Positions 44,649 to 52,196 of a DNA stretch of 64,000 nt are shown piece by piece. Below the pieces are notes generated by a model, which worked only from the letters and a program-made list of their open reading frames with translations, did no database searches and was not told the origin of the DNA. Location of the stretch: assembly GCF_019145235.1 (NCBI RefSeq), contig NZ_JAHSTV010000013.1:1-64000 (forward strand). Reading direction: 5' to 3'. Both the position numbers and the translations under genes were made by a program. Source of the DNA: Pseudomonas farris (GTDB lineage Bacteria; Pseudomonadota; Gammaproteobacteria; Pseudomonadales; Pseudomonadaceae). The number at the start of each line of letters is the position of its first letter. The stretch's first letter is position 1.

Positions 44649-47006
44649 ATGACCGCCGCCAAAAACCGCATTCTAGAGCTGCGTGCCGAGCTCGATCAGC
44701 ACAACTATCGTTACCACGTGCTGGACGAGCCGAGCATTCCGGACGCCGAATACGATCGCCTGTTCCACGAGCTCAAGGCCCTCGAAGCGGCCCATCCCGA
44801 ATTGATCACCAGCGACTCGCCGACCCAGCGTGTCGGCAGCGCGGCACTGTCGGCGTTCACCCAGGTGCGTCATGAAGTGCCGATGCTCAGCCTGGGCAAC
44901 GCCTTCGAAGAAACCGACATGCGCGAATTCGATCGCCGGGTGACGGAAGGGCTGGATCTGCCGGTCGGCGACTTGTTTGGCAGTGGCGCAGCGGTGGAGT
45001 ACAGCTGCGAACCCAAGCTCGATGGCCTGGCGGTCAGTCTGTTGTACCAGGACGGTGTGCTGGTGCGCGGCGCGACCCGCGGCGATGGCACCACTGGCGA
45101 AGACATCAGCGTCAACGTGCGCACCGTGCGCAATATTCCGCTCAAGCTGCATGGCACCGGCTGGCCGGCGACCCTGGAAGTGCGTGGCGAAGTGTTCATG
45201 TCCAAGGCCGGTTTCGAACGGCTCAATGCCACGCAGATGGAAGTGGGCGGCAAGACCTTCGCCAACCCGCGTAACGCGGCGGCGGGCAGTTTGCGGCAGC
45301 TGGATTCGAAGATCACCGCCAACCGTCCGCTGGAATTCTGCTGCTACGGCATCGGCCAGATTTCGGCCGATATTGCCGACACGCACATTGGCAATCTGAA
45401 GCAACTTCAAGCCTGGGGGCTGCCGATCAGTCATGAGCTGAAACTGGCGCACGGCATCGAAGAATGCCTGGATTACTACCGCGACATCGGTGAGCGTCGC
45501 AATGCGCTCCAGTATGAAATCGACGGCGTGGTGTTCAAGGTCAACAGCATCGCTTCCCAGCGTGAACTGGGTTTTCGCGCTCGCGAACCGCGTTGGGCGA
45601 TTGCCCACAAATTTCCGGCGATGGAAGAACTCACCGAACTGCTCGACGTGGAATTCCAGGTCGGTCGCACCGGTGCCGTGACACCGGTAGCGCGCTTGAA
45701 ACCGGTCAGGGTCGCGGGTGTCACCGTGGCTAATGCGACCTTGCACAACATGGATGAAGTTGCGCGGCTGGGCCTGATGATTGGCGACACCGTGATCATT
45801 CGTCGCGCTGGTGATGTGATTCCGCAGGTGGTGCAAGTGGTCACCGAACGCCGCCCGGAGAATGCCCGGCCGGTGCAGATTCCCGAGCAGTGCCCGGTTT
45901 GCGGTTCCCATGTCGAGCGCACGCAACTGGTCAAGCGCAGCAAGGGGCGCGAGACCATCAGCGAGGGCGCGGTGTATCGCTGCGTCGGGCGTCTGGCCTG
46001 TGGTGCGCAACTCAAGCAAGCGATCATTCACTTCGTTTCGCGCCGCGCCATGGACATTGAAGGTCTGGGCGAGAAGAGCGTCGAGCAACTGGTGGACGAA
46101 GGCCTGGTGAGTTCGCCGGCCGACCTCTACGCCCTGACGTTCGAGCAGATCGTTGACCTGGAAGGCTTTGCCGAACTGTCGAGCAAGAACCTGCTCGGCG
46201 CTATCGAAGACAGCAAGCAGCCGAGTCTGGCGCGGTTCATCTACGCCTTGGGCATTCCCGATGTCGGCGAAGAGACGGCCAAGGTCCTCGCACGTTCTCT
46301 CGGCTCTCTGGAGCGGGTTCAGCAGGCGTTGCCGCAAGTACTCACGTACTTGCCGGATGTCGGGCTGGAAGTGGCTCACGAGATTCACAGCTTCTTTGAA
46401 GACACGCATAACCAGCAGGTGATCAAGGATCTGCTCAAGCACGGCCTGCAGATTCAGGATCAGGGCGAGCTGGGTGCCGAATTTGCCGCCAGTACCACGT
46501 TGGGCGGTTTCCTCGACAAGTTGCACATTCCCTCGGTCGGGCCGGGCGGGGCGCAGAAGCTTGCGGACAAGTTCGGCTCGCTCGAAGCGGTGATGAGTGC
46601 TGATTGGCTGGACATGCGTCAGGCATTGCCGGAGAAGCAGGCGACTTCGGTTCGCGAGTTCTTTGCGGGGACCGAAAATCGTCAACTCGCCGAGGCCGCC
46701 GAAAAGCAGCTGCGTGATTTCGGCATGCATTGGCAGAGCGAGAAAAAGGTCGTCGAAGGGTTGCCGCTGGCCGGGCAGACTTGGGTGCTGACCGGTTCGC
46801 TGGAGCTGATGAGTCGCGATGTCGCCAAGGACAAACTTGAAAGCCTCGGCGCCAAGGTGGCCGGTTCCGTGTCGGCCAAGACCCATTGCGTGGTCGCCGG
46901 CCCGGGCGCGGGATCGAAGCTGGCCAAGGCCAATGAGCTGGGGTTGAAGGTGCTGGATGAAGAGGCGTTTGTGGCTCGGCTGAAGGAATACAACATCTCG
47001 ATCTAA
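44649..47006 (+). CDS. ligA: NAD-dependent DNA ligase
   Basis: A 785-residue LigA that seals nicks with NAD+. Domains: Ia (YHVLDEPSIPDAEYDRLF), adenylation domain with KLDG (Lys123 is adenylated), OB fold, a four-Cys zinc finger (CPVCGSH ... CVGRLACG), HhH repeats and a C-terminal BRCT domain (LAGQTWVLTGSLELMSRD). The ATG at 44649 gives the family start; an alternative seven codons earlier lacks support. Confidence 0.97.
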   Translation: MTAAKNRILELRAELDQHNYRYHVLDEPSIPDAEYDRLFHELKALEAAHPELITSDSPTQRVGSAALSAFTQVRHEVPMLSLGNAFEETDMREFDRRVTEGLDLPVGDLFGSGAAVEYSCEPKLDGLAVSLLYQDGVLVRGATRGDGTTGEDISVNVRTVRNIPLKLHGTGWPATLEVRGEVFMSKAGFERLNATQMEVGGKTFANPRNAAAGSLRQLDSKITANRPLEFCCYGIGQISADIADTHIGNLKQLQAWGLPISHELKLAHGIEECLDYYRDIGERRNALQYEIDGVVFKVNSIASQRELGFRAREPRWAIAHKFPAMEELTELLDVEFQVGRTGAVTPVARLKPVRVAGVTVANATLHNMDEVARLGLMIGDTVIIRRAGDVIPQVVQVVTERRPENARPVQIPEQCPVCGSHVERTQLVKRSKGRETISEGAVYRCVGRLACGAQLKQAIIHFVSRRAMDIEGLGEKSVEQLVDEGLVSSPADLYALTFEQIVDLEGFAELSSKNLLGAIEDSKQPSLARFIYALGIPDVGEETAKVLARSLGSLERVQQALPQVLTYLPDVGLEVAHEIHSFFEDTHNQQVIKDLLKHGLQIQDQGELGAEFAASTTLGGFLDKLHIPSVGPGGAQKLADKFGSLEAVMSADWLDMRQALPEKQATSVREFFAGTENRQLAEAAEKQLRDFGMHWQSEKKVVEGLPLAGQTWVLTGSLELMSRDVAKDKLESLGAKVAGSVSAKTHCVVAGPGAGSKLAKANELGLKVLDEEAFVARLKEYNISI

Positions 47007-47013
47007 CAGAGAC

Positions 47014-47149
47014 CTGTGGCGAGGGGGCTTGCCCCCGTTCGGCGGCGAAGCCGTCGCAAAACCTGCTTGCACGGTATGCCTGAAAAATGCGGTTGGCGGT
47101 TTTGGGGCCGCTGCGCAGCCCAACGGGGGGCAAGCCCCCTCGCCACAAA
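47014..47149. repeat. Inverted repeat of a third REP family (tggcgagggggcttgcccc)
   Basis: tgtggcgagggggcttgcccccgtt at 47015-47039 and its complement at 47122-47146 flank an imperfect palindromic spacer rich in ggcggcgaagccgtcg. It follows the ligA stop. This family differs from the two others in the window. Confidence 0.85.
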
Positions 47150-47238
47150 AGCTCGGCCCCACACAGGTGTGTTCATTTGTGGGAACGATCACGGTGTGGG
47201 AATGATCTAGTCTTGGCAGGCCCCAGGGAGAGATCGCC

Positions 47239-48402
47239 ATGTACCGCTTCTTCGAACAGCTCAGTTCACGCATCGCCGCGCCCTTCATGGGCGAGCGTTC
47301 GCGCAACAGCAAGGTCTGGCATTGTCGCTGCGGGCAGTCACTGTTCTTCCGCAACAGTCAGTGCCTGGCCTGTTCGGCAGCGCTGGGCTATCAGCCGCAG
47401 CAGAGTCGCTTGTCTTCGCTGCAACCCGGCCCGCAAGCGGATACCTGGTTGCTCGACGCCGATCCTGACGCGGGGGTGTTCCGCCGCTGCGCCAATCTCG
47501 ATTCTCCAGCCGCATGCAACTGGCTGCTGCCGGCCAATGATCACGATGCGTTATGCATTGCGTGTAGCCTGAATCGCACCATCCCTGACCTGTCGATCCC
47601 CGAGAACCACGAGCGCTGGCGCAAAGTGGAAGTCGCCAAGCGTCGTCTGGTGGCGCAGTTGATCAGCCTGGGCTTGTCGGTCATTCCGAAATCCATGGAC
47701 GAAGACATCGGTCTGGCCTTCGACTTCATCGGTATCGACCTCGAAGGCAAGCCGCCGACCACCGGGCATGCCAACGGTCTGATCACCCTCGATATCAAGG
47801 AAGCCGACGACGCCCATCGCGAGCAAGTTCGCGTGCAGATGCACGAACCTTATCGCACGCTGCTCGGGCACTTTCGTCACGAGGTAGGGCATTACTACTG
47901 GGACCGCTTGGTCGCCAACAGTCATTGGCTGGAACCGTTCCGCGATCTGTTTGGTGACGAGCAAACAAGCTACACCGACGCCCTTGAGCGGCATTATCAG
48001 CAAGGCGCGCCGCTCGACTGGCAGCAACATTACGTCAGCGCCTACGCGACCATGCACCCTTGGGAAGACTGGGCCGAAACCTGGGCTCACTACCTGCACA
48101 TGATGGATGCAGTGGACACCGCCCTGGGTTTTGGCATGAGTGCGCAGGAAATGGATTTCGACTACCAGCCGTTTCCGCCGAGCACGCTATTCGACCCGCA
48201 GCACCCCGGAGGCCCGGCGTTCCTGTCGTTCGTCAACGCATGGATCGAGCTGGCTGGCATGCTCAACGAATTGTCACGCAGCATGGGCCAACCGGATTTC
48301 TATCCGTTCGTCCTGCCGCCGGCGGTGATTGCCAAGCTGCACTTCATTCACTTGGTGATCCAGCAAGAGGGCGGCAGGGCGGATGAGGTGTTGGCGCAAT
48401 AG
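47239..48402 (+). CDS. Putative zinc-binding metallopeptidase
   Basis: A 387-residue protein with an N-terminal zinc-ribbon-like region (WHCRCGQ ... CLACSAAL and later CIACSLN) and a central HExxH motif in FRHEVGHYYWDRL, about residue 215. A conserved HPWEDWAETWAHYLHMM near residue 275 supplies a further possible ligand. No signal peptide is seen. These features fit the 'putative zinc-binding metallopeptidase' family common in proteobacteria. Its substrates are unknown. It stands alone between ligA and the 4.5S RNA gene. Confidence 0.85.
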   Translation: MYRFFEQLSSRIAAPFMGERSRNSKVWHCRCGQSLFFRNSQCLACSAALGYQPQQSRLSSLQPGPQADTWLLDADPDAGVFRRCANLDSPAACNWLLPANDHDALCIACSLNRTIPDLSIPENHERWRKVEVAKRRLVAQLISLGLSVIPKSMDEDIGLAFDFIGIDLEGKPPTTGHANGLITLDIKEADDAHREQVRVQMHEPYRTLLGHFRHEVGHYYWDRLVANSHWLEPFRDLFGDEQTSYTDALERHYQQGAPLDWQQHYVSAYATMHPWEDWAETWAHYLHMMDAVDTALGFGMSAQEMDFDYQPFPPSTLFDPQHPGGPAFLSFVNAWIELAGMLNELSRSMGQPDFYPFVLPPAVIAKLHFIHLVIQQEGGRADEVLAQ

Positions 48403-48405
48403 GAT

Positions 48406-48473
48406 CAAAAGGATCGCAGCCTTCGGCAGCTCCTACGCGCCTGTGGGTGCCGCCGCAGGCTGCGATCTTTTAA
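48406..48473. repeat. REP pair of the 'gatcgcagcctgcgg' family
   Basis: atcgcagccttcggcagctcctac and its partner gccgcaggctgcgatctttt follow the peptidase stop and precede the 4.5S RNA promoter. Confidence 0.85.
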
Positions 48474-48525
48474 AGGCCAGCGCATGTCCTTGAAGCGGCT
48501 CATATTTTTTAATCCACCCGAACGG

Positions 48526-48553
48526 TTGTAACTTCGTCTCAGATAGGTACAAT
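48526..48553 (+). promoter_or_regulatory. Sigma-70 promoter of the 4.5S RNA gene
   Basis: TTGTAA (48526-48531) and TACAAT (48548-48553) are 16 bases apart, 30 bases before the mature RNA. A start near 48560 would leave a short 5' leader for processing. Confidence 0.7.
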
Positions 48554-48585
48554 GGCGCGGCTCGCCGTCAGGTGAGCGTCGTTAT

Positions 48586-48695
48586 GGTGACCCCATCGGT
48601 CCCCCCGCAACGATTACCCGTGAACCTGGTCAGACCCGGAAGGGAGCAGCCACAGCGGGAACATTGTGTGCCGGGGTGTGGCTGGTGGGGTTGCC
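48586..48695 (+). ncRNA. ffs: Signal recognition particle 4.5S RNA
   Basis: The conserved apical domain is seen (cctggtcagacccggaaggg then agcagcc), and ggtgacccca (48586-48595) pairs fully with tggggttgcc (48686-48695) to close the hairpin. The RNA binds Ffh for cotranslational targeting. The ends are set by the terminal stem and may be off by a few bases. Confidence 0.93.
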
Positions 48696-48815
48696 TCCAT
48701 AACGCAACACGAACCCTCTTTCGTGTTTTCTATCTAAAAATACTGTTTTGTTTTCCCTGCCATGGAGCTCATCCAGGGCGGTGTTTCGTTGTTTCCGAAT
48801 TAAAGCGCGGAATAC

Positions 48816-48862
48816 AAAAAGGAGGCCGATCTGTCGCATTCGACAGATCGGCCTCTTTTTTT
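48816..48862. terminator. Bidirectional terminator between ffs and the XRE gene
   Basis: A perfect 15-pair stem (48822-48836 with 48841-48855), tetraloop catt, A5 on the left and T7 on the right. The TAA stop of the XRE gene (48861-48863) lies within the T-run. Confidence 0.92.
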
Positions 48863-49187
48863 ATTTACTGGCACTAGGCTTGGACAAGGCCTGGTCAACC
48901 GCTGCGATCAGCTTTCCCAGATCCTTCGGGGTGGCTTTGTGTATGACGCTGAACAGGTACGCCCGCTGTTCATCTTCGTCTTCCAGATCTGCGAAAAAGG
49001 CTTTCAGCTTCACGCCCAGCACGTCGGCAAGCAAAAACAATGCTTCCACGCTGGGGGTGTAGGTGCCGGTTTCGAAACGGCTGATGGTTTTGGGGTCAAA
49101 ACCGGTTTTTTCGCCGAGTTCAGCCTGAGTAAGCCCTGCGACCTTACGGTAGCGTCGGATGGCTGGACCCAAACTTGAAATTTGCAT
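48861..49187 (-). CDS. XRE-family helix-turn-helix regulator
   Basis: A 108-residue regulator. A Cro/C1-type helix-turn-helix covers residues 5-62 (IRRYRKVAGLTQAELGEKTG, FDPKTISRFETG, PSVEALFLLADVLGV). The C-terminal 40 residues are charged and may dimerise. It is divergent from the PAS-GGDEF-EAL gene. An inverted repeat in that gap (49252-49278) may be its operator. No phage context is present. Targets are unknown. Confidence 0.85.
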   Translation of the reverse strand: MQISSLGPAIRRYRKVAGLTQAELGEKTGFDPKTISRFETGTYTPSVEALFLLADVLGVKLKAFFADLEDEDEQRAYLFSVIHKATPKDLGKLIAAVDQALSKPSASK

Positions 49188-49583
49188 CGCTCAATTCCCA
49201 TTTAGAATCAAGAACTTAACGATAGATTTTTGCATTAGGCAACTGCATGATCCATCACCTTGCTTTGCAAAATGTGATGCATTTCGTAGAATCGCCGCTT
49301 CGAAGGGTTTGGGGTGATCTGCTTTCTGAAGTTTAGGCGATATGAAAAAGCCAGCATTGCGCTCCCTGCCGGGTATGCGCAGAGACCGCTGACGGTCTGA
49401 AGCCTCGCGAAATATTACCAGAGTCGGTGTTGCTACTTTGCCCTGGATCTTCGGCGGTCCGGGGCCATCAAATGCTGTTCATGGAGTGATAACGTGTCTC
49501 TGCGCAGTACGTCTCAAAACACCTCTTCCGGGCATCCTGCGCTGGTCGAGCGGTACCACCGCTAGCGACAGTGAGCCTGACTC
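49188..49583. other. Divergent intergenic region, XRE gene and PAS-GGDEF-EAL gene
   Basis: It holds an inverted repeat catcac/gtgatg (49252-49257 and 49273-49278, 15 bases between) and an overlapping plus-strand promoter TTGCAA-N16-TAGAAT (49265-49292). The predicted transcript would have a leader of about 285 bases before the next start. A short reading frame in that leader (49494-49565) is listed separately. Nothing else was recognised. Confidence 0.5.
49494..49565 (+). CDS. Possible 23-residue leader peptide before the PAS-GGDEF-EAL gene
   Basis: A GTG codon with GGAG 7 bases upstream opens a 23-codon frame (starts VSLRSTSQNTSS, ends LVERYHR) that stops 18 bases before the ATG at 49584, in the same frame as that gene but separated by three stop codons. 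It may be a leader peptide, the relic of a longer N-terminus, or chance. Confidence 0.3.
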   Translation: MSLRSTSQNTSSGHPALVERYHR

Positions 49584-51284
49584 ATGGATGAGAAATACCG
49601 CAGGGCCGTGGATGCAGCCGCCATTTTTTCCGAGACCGATCTGAACGGTCGGATTACCTATGTTAACGATCAATTCTGTGCGGTGTCCGGCTACAGCCGC
49701 GAGGAACTGCTGGGGCAAAACCATCGCCTGCTGAACTCCGGCCTGCATTCCGCCGATTTCTTCGCCGCCATGTGGCGCACCATCGCCCTGGGTAATATCT
49801 GGAAGGGCGAAATCTGCAATCGCGCCAAGGATGGCAGCCTGTATTGGGTCGACAGCACCATGGTGCCGGTGCTCGATGATGCCACCGGGCGCGTTCACCG
49901 ATACCTGTCGATTCGTTTCGACATCAGCGAAAAACGCAAACTATTGCAATCCTTGCAATGGCGGGTCGGGCACGACGTGCTGACCGGGCTGCCCAATCGC
50001 GCCTTCCTGTCGGATTTACTGGATCAAGCGCTGGAATTCTCCCGGCATGAAAACATTCCGTTGGCGGTGTGCATGCTTGACCTCGACGGGTTCAAGGCGG
50101 TCAACGACGGTTACGGTCACGCCAGTGGCGATATGTTGCTGGTGGAAGTGGCCAAGCGTTTGCGCGACATTGTGCGCGGCGAAGACGTGGTGGCCCGACT
50201 GGCCGGTGACGAGTTCGTGCTGGTGCTGCGTTATGTGCGTGATCTGCAGGAGTTGCGCGCGGCGCTGAATCGCGTGTTGGGGGCGATTTCGGCGCCTTAC
50301 ACACTGCACGGCAAGGACATCAATGTGTTTGCCAGTATCGGCGTCACCCTGTTTCCCCATGACAACGAAGATGCCGAAACCTTGCTGCGTCATGCCGATC
50401 AGGCGATGTACGTGGCCAAGCAGAGCGGGCGAAACCGTTTTCATCTATTCGATGTCTCTCGGGATCAGGAGGTCAAGGCCACGCACCAGACCGTCGAGCG
50501 GGTGCGTCAGGCGCTGGTCGCCGGTGAGTTACGCCTGCATTTTCAGCCCAAGGTGAACATGCGTCGTGGTGTGGTCGTCGGTTTCGAGGCATTGTTGCGT
50601 TGGGAGCACCCGCAAAACGGCATGGTGCCACCTCGGGAGTTTTTGCCGTTGGTGGAGGACACCGACCTGATCATCGATATCGGCGAATGGGTGATGGATC
50701 AGGTTCTGTCGCAGTTGCACCACTGGCAGCAAGCGGGGCAGGGCTGGCCGGTCAGTATCAATATCGCGGCGCGACATTTTCAGCGCGCTGACTTCGTCGA
50801 CCGGCTCAGGCAGGTACTCGCTCGACATGCCCAGGTTGCCCCGCAGATGCTCGATCTGGAAATCGTCGAGTCGGTGGCGATCGAGAATATCCAGCATGTC
50901 AGTGCCTGTTTGCAGGCCTGTCAGGCGTTGGGGGTGCAGTTCTCGTTGGGTGACTTTGGCACGGGTTACTCATCCCTGAGTTACCTCAAGCGTTTACGTA
51001 CCCAAACCATCAAAATCGATAAGTCGTTCGTGCGTGACATTCTGAATGATCACGACGACCTGGCTCTGACCACGGCGGTGATTGGCCTGGCCCGCGCGTT
51101 CGGCCGGCAGGTGATTGCCGAGGGGCTGGAAAGCGTTGAGCACGGTGAATTGCTGTTGCGGCTAGGATGCGAAGTCGCTCAAGGCTATTTCATCGCCCGC
51201 CCGATGCCTCCCGGTGAGGTGCCGGGATGGGTGGCAGGGTTTGTCGCCCCGTCGCAATGGCAGACGCTCAGCCAGACAGCCTGA
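49584..51284 (+). CDS. PAS-GGDEF-EAL protein with altered active-site motifs
   Basis: A 566-residue cytoplasmic protein: PAS with PAC (residues 8-125), GGDEF (about 130-300) and EAL (about 310-555). The GGDEF motif is AGDEF (207-211), so cyclase activity is doubtful. In the EAL domain EALLRW (335-340), the Asn in SINIAARHF, the Glu in LEIVES, the Lys in IKIDKSF, the Glu in VIAEGLES and the Gln in EVAQGYF are kept. The usual DDFGTG is GDFGTG (Gly456), losing one metal ligand. It may be a weak phosphodiesterase or a c-di-GMP receptor. The ribosome site is weak. Confidence 0.88.
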   Translation: MDEKYRRAVDAAAIFSETDLNGRITYVNDQFCAVSGYSREELLGQNHRLLNSGLHSADFFAAMWRTIALGNIWKGEICNRAKDGSLYWVDSTMVPVLDDATGRVHRYLSIRFDISEKRKLLQSLQWRVGHDVLTGLPNRAFLSDLLDQALEFSRHENIPLAVCMLDLDGFKAVNDGYGHASGDMLLVEVAKRLRDIVRGEDVVARLAGDEFVLVLRYVRDLQELRAALNRVLGAISAPYTLHGKDINVFASIGVTLFPHDNEDAETLLRHADQAMYVAKQSGRNRFHLFDVSRDQEVKATHQTVERVRQALVAGELRLHFQPKVNMRRGVVVGFEALLRWEHPQNGMVPPREFLPLVEDTDLIIDIGEWVMDQVLSQLHHWQQAGQGWPVSINIAARHFQRADFVDRLRQVLARHAQVAPQMLDLEIVESVAIENIQHVSACLQACQALGVQFSLGDFGTGYSSLSYLKRLRTQTIKIDKSFVRDILNDHDDLALTTAVIGLARAFGRQVIAEGLESVEHGELLLRLGCEVAQGYFIARPMPPGEVPGWVAGFVAPSQWQTLSQTA

Positions 51285-51299
51285 GACATCATGCAGCTG

Positions 51300-52052
51300 C
51301 TACTGGTTGGCAGCAGGGTTACCGGTATAGAGCCGGATAATGTCATCAATCTCCCCGGACGTTTTCATTTGCAGCAACGTGTCCAGAATGCGTTGCACAG
51401 GCACCTTGGGGTCATTGCGCACATAACAGCCGACGGTTTGTTCGTGTACCAGTGCTACGCTTTGCAGTTGTCGGTCGGGTAGCAGGCGCTGGTTGAACCA
51501 GTCCAGGGTCCATTGGCTGCTCACGGCATAGCGGTAGCGTCCGGCCAGGAGTTTATCCAGCACCTGTTCCTGATTGCGCGCGTCATCGCGGTGCAGGCGG
51601 TCGGCATCGAACAGCGGTTGCAGGGTCGGGTAGCTATAGCCGAGCACTGTGCCGATCGACTGCGGCGGCAGCTCTGCCGGGTTGACCGTGTCGGGTGAGC
51701 CTCGCCGGCCAATCAGCAAGTCGCGCTGAACCAGCAGTGGAACGCTCCAGATATAGTTGTCGGACAGGTTCGGCAGCCAGGTTTTTGAGACATAACAGCG
51801 CACATCGACTTCGCCGTGTTCCATGGCGTTTTGCACCCGTGCCCGAGGCAAGACATGAAATTGCGCCGGCATGCCGACCTGTGTCGCCAGGCTGAGCATG
51901 ATGTCGTGCAGAATGCCCTGGGTCGGTCGGCCGCCGCGCTCCATTTGCGCCATGGGCATGGCCCAGCTGTCGGACACGACAAAGCGCAACGGCGCCTCGG
52001 CGGCTGCGACGCTCAGGCTGACCAACAGCAGTGCCCCCAAGGCAAAACGCAT
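51300..52052 (-). CDS. Periplasmic solute-binding protein, family 3 (ABC-type or sensory)
   Basis: A 250-residue protein. The signal peptide MRFALGALLLVSLSVAAAEA gives export. The rest fits the family-3 binding fold (LRFVVSDSWAMPMAQ, GILHDIMLSLATQVG, GEVDVRCYVSKTWLP, IGTVLGYSYPTLQ). No transporter genes are nearby, so it may be an orphan receptor or feed the adjacent PAS-GGDEF-EAL protein indirectly. It is convergent with that gene (15-base gap) and divergent from dnaX. Confidence 0.82.
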   Translation of the reverse strand: MRFALGALLLVSLSVAAAEAPLRFVVSDSWAMPMAQMERGGRPTQGILHDIMLSLATQVGMPAQFHVLPRARVQNAMEHGEVDVRCYVSKTWLPNLSDNYIWSVPLLVQRDLLIGRRGSPDTVNPAELPPQSIGTVLGYSYPTLQPLFDADRLHRDDARNQEQVLDKLLAGRYRYAVSSQWTLDWFNQRLLPDRQLQSVALVHEQTVGCYVRNDPKVPVQRILDTLLQMKTSGEIDDIIRLYTGNPAANQ

Positions 52053-52196
52053 AAACGCTCCGGTACGGCTCAAACCTGAGCCAATAAAAGCCCCTTAAAG
52101 TGCAGCTTAGCCAGAATAGACGAGCGCACCGGATGCAATTTTGGCCTTGCTCCGCTAGCATTAGCCGCTTCTGTTCCTTCGTTGCGACGGTTTTCG

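Noticed and set aside
48861..49187. XRE gene as a phage repressor remnant
   Set aside because: No integrase, phage structural genes or attachment repeats are nearby, and base composition matches the neighbours.
49341..49391. Short frame MKKPALRSLPGMRRDR
   Set aside because: Only 16 codons, no clear ribosome site; no reason to prefer it over chance.
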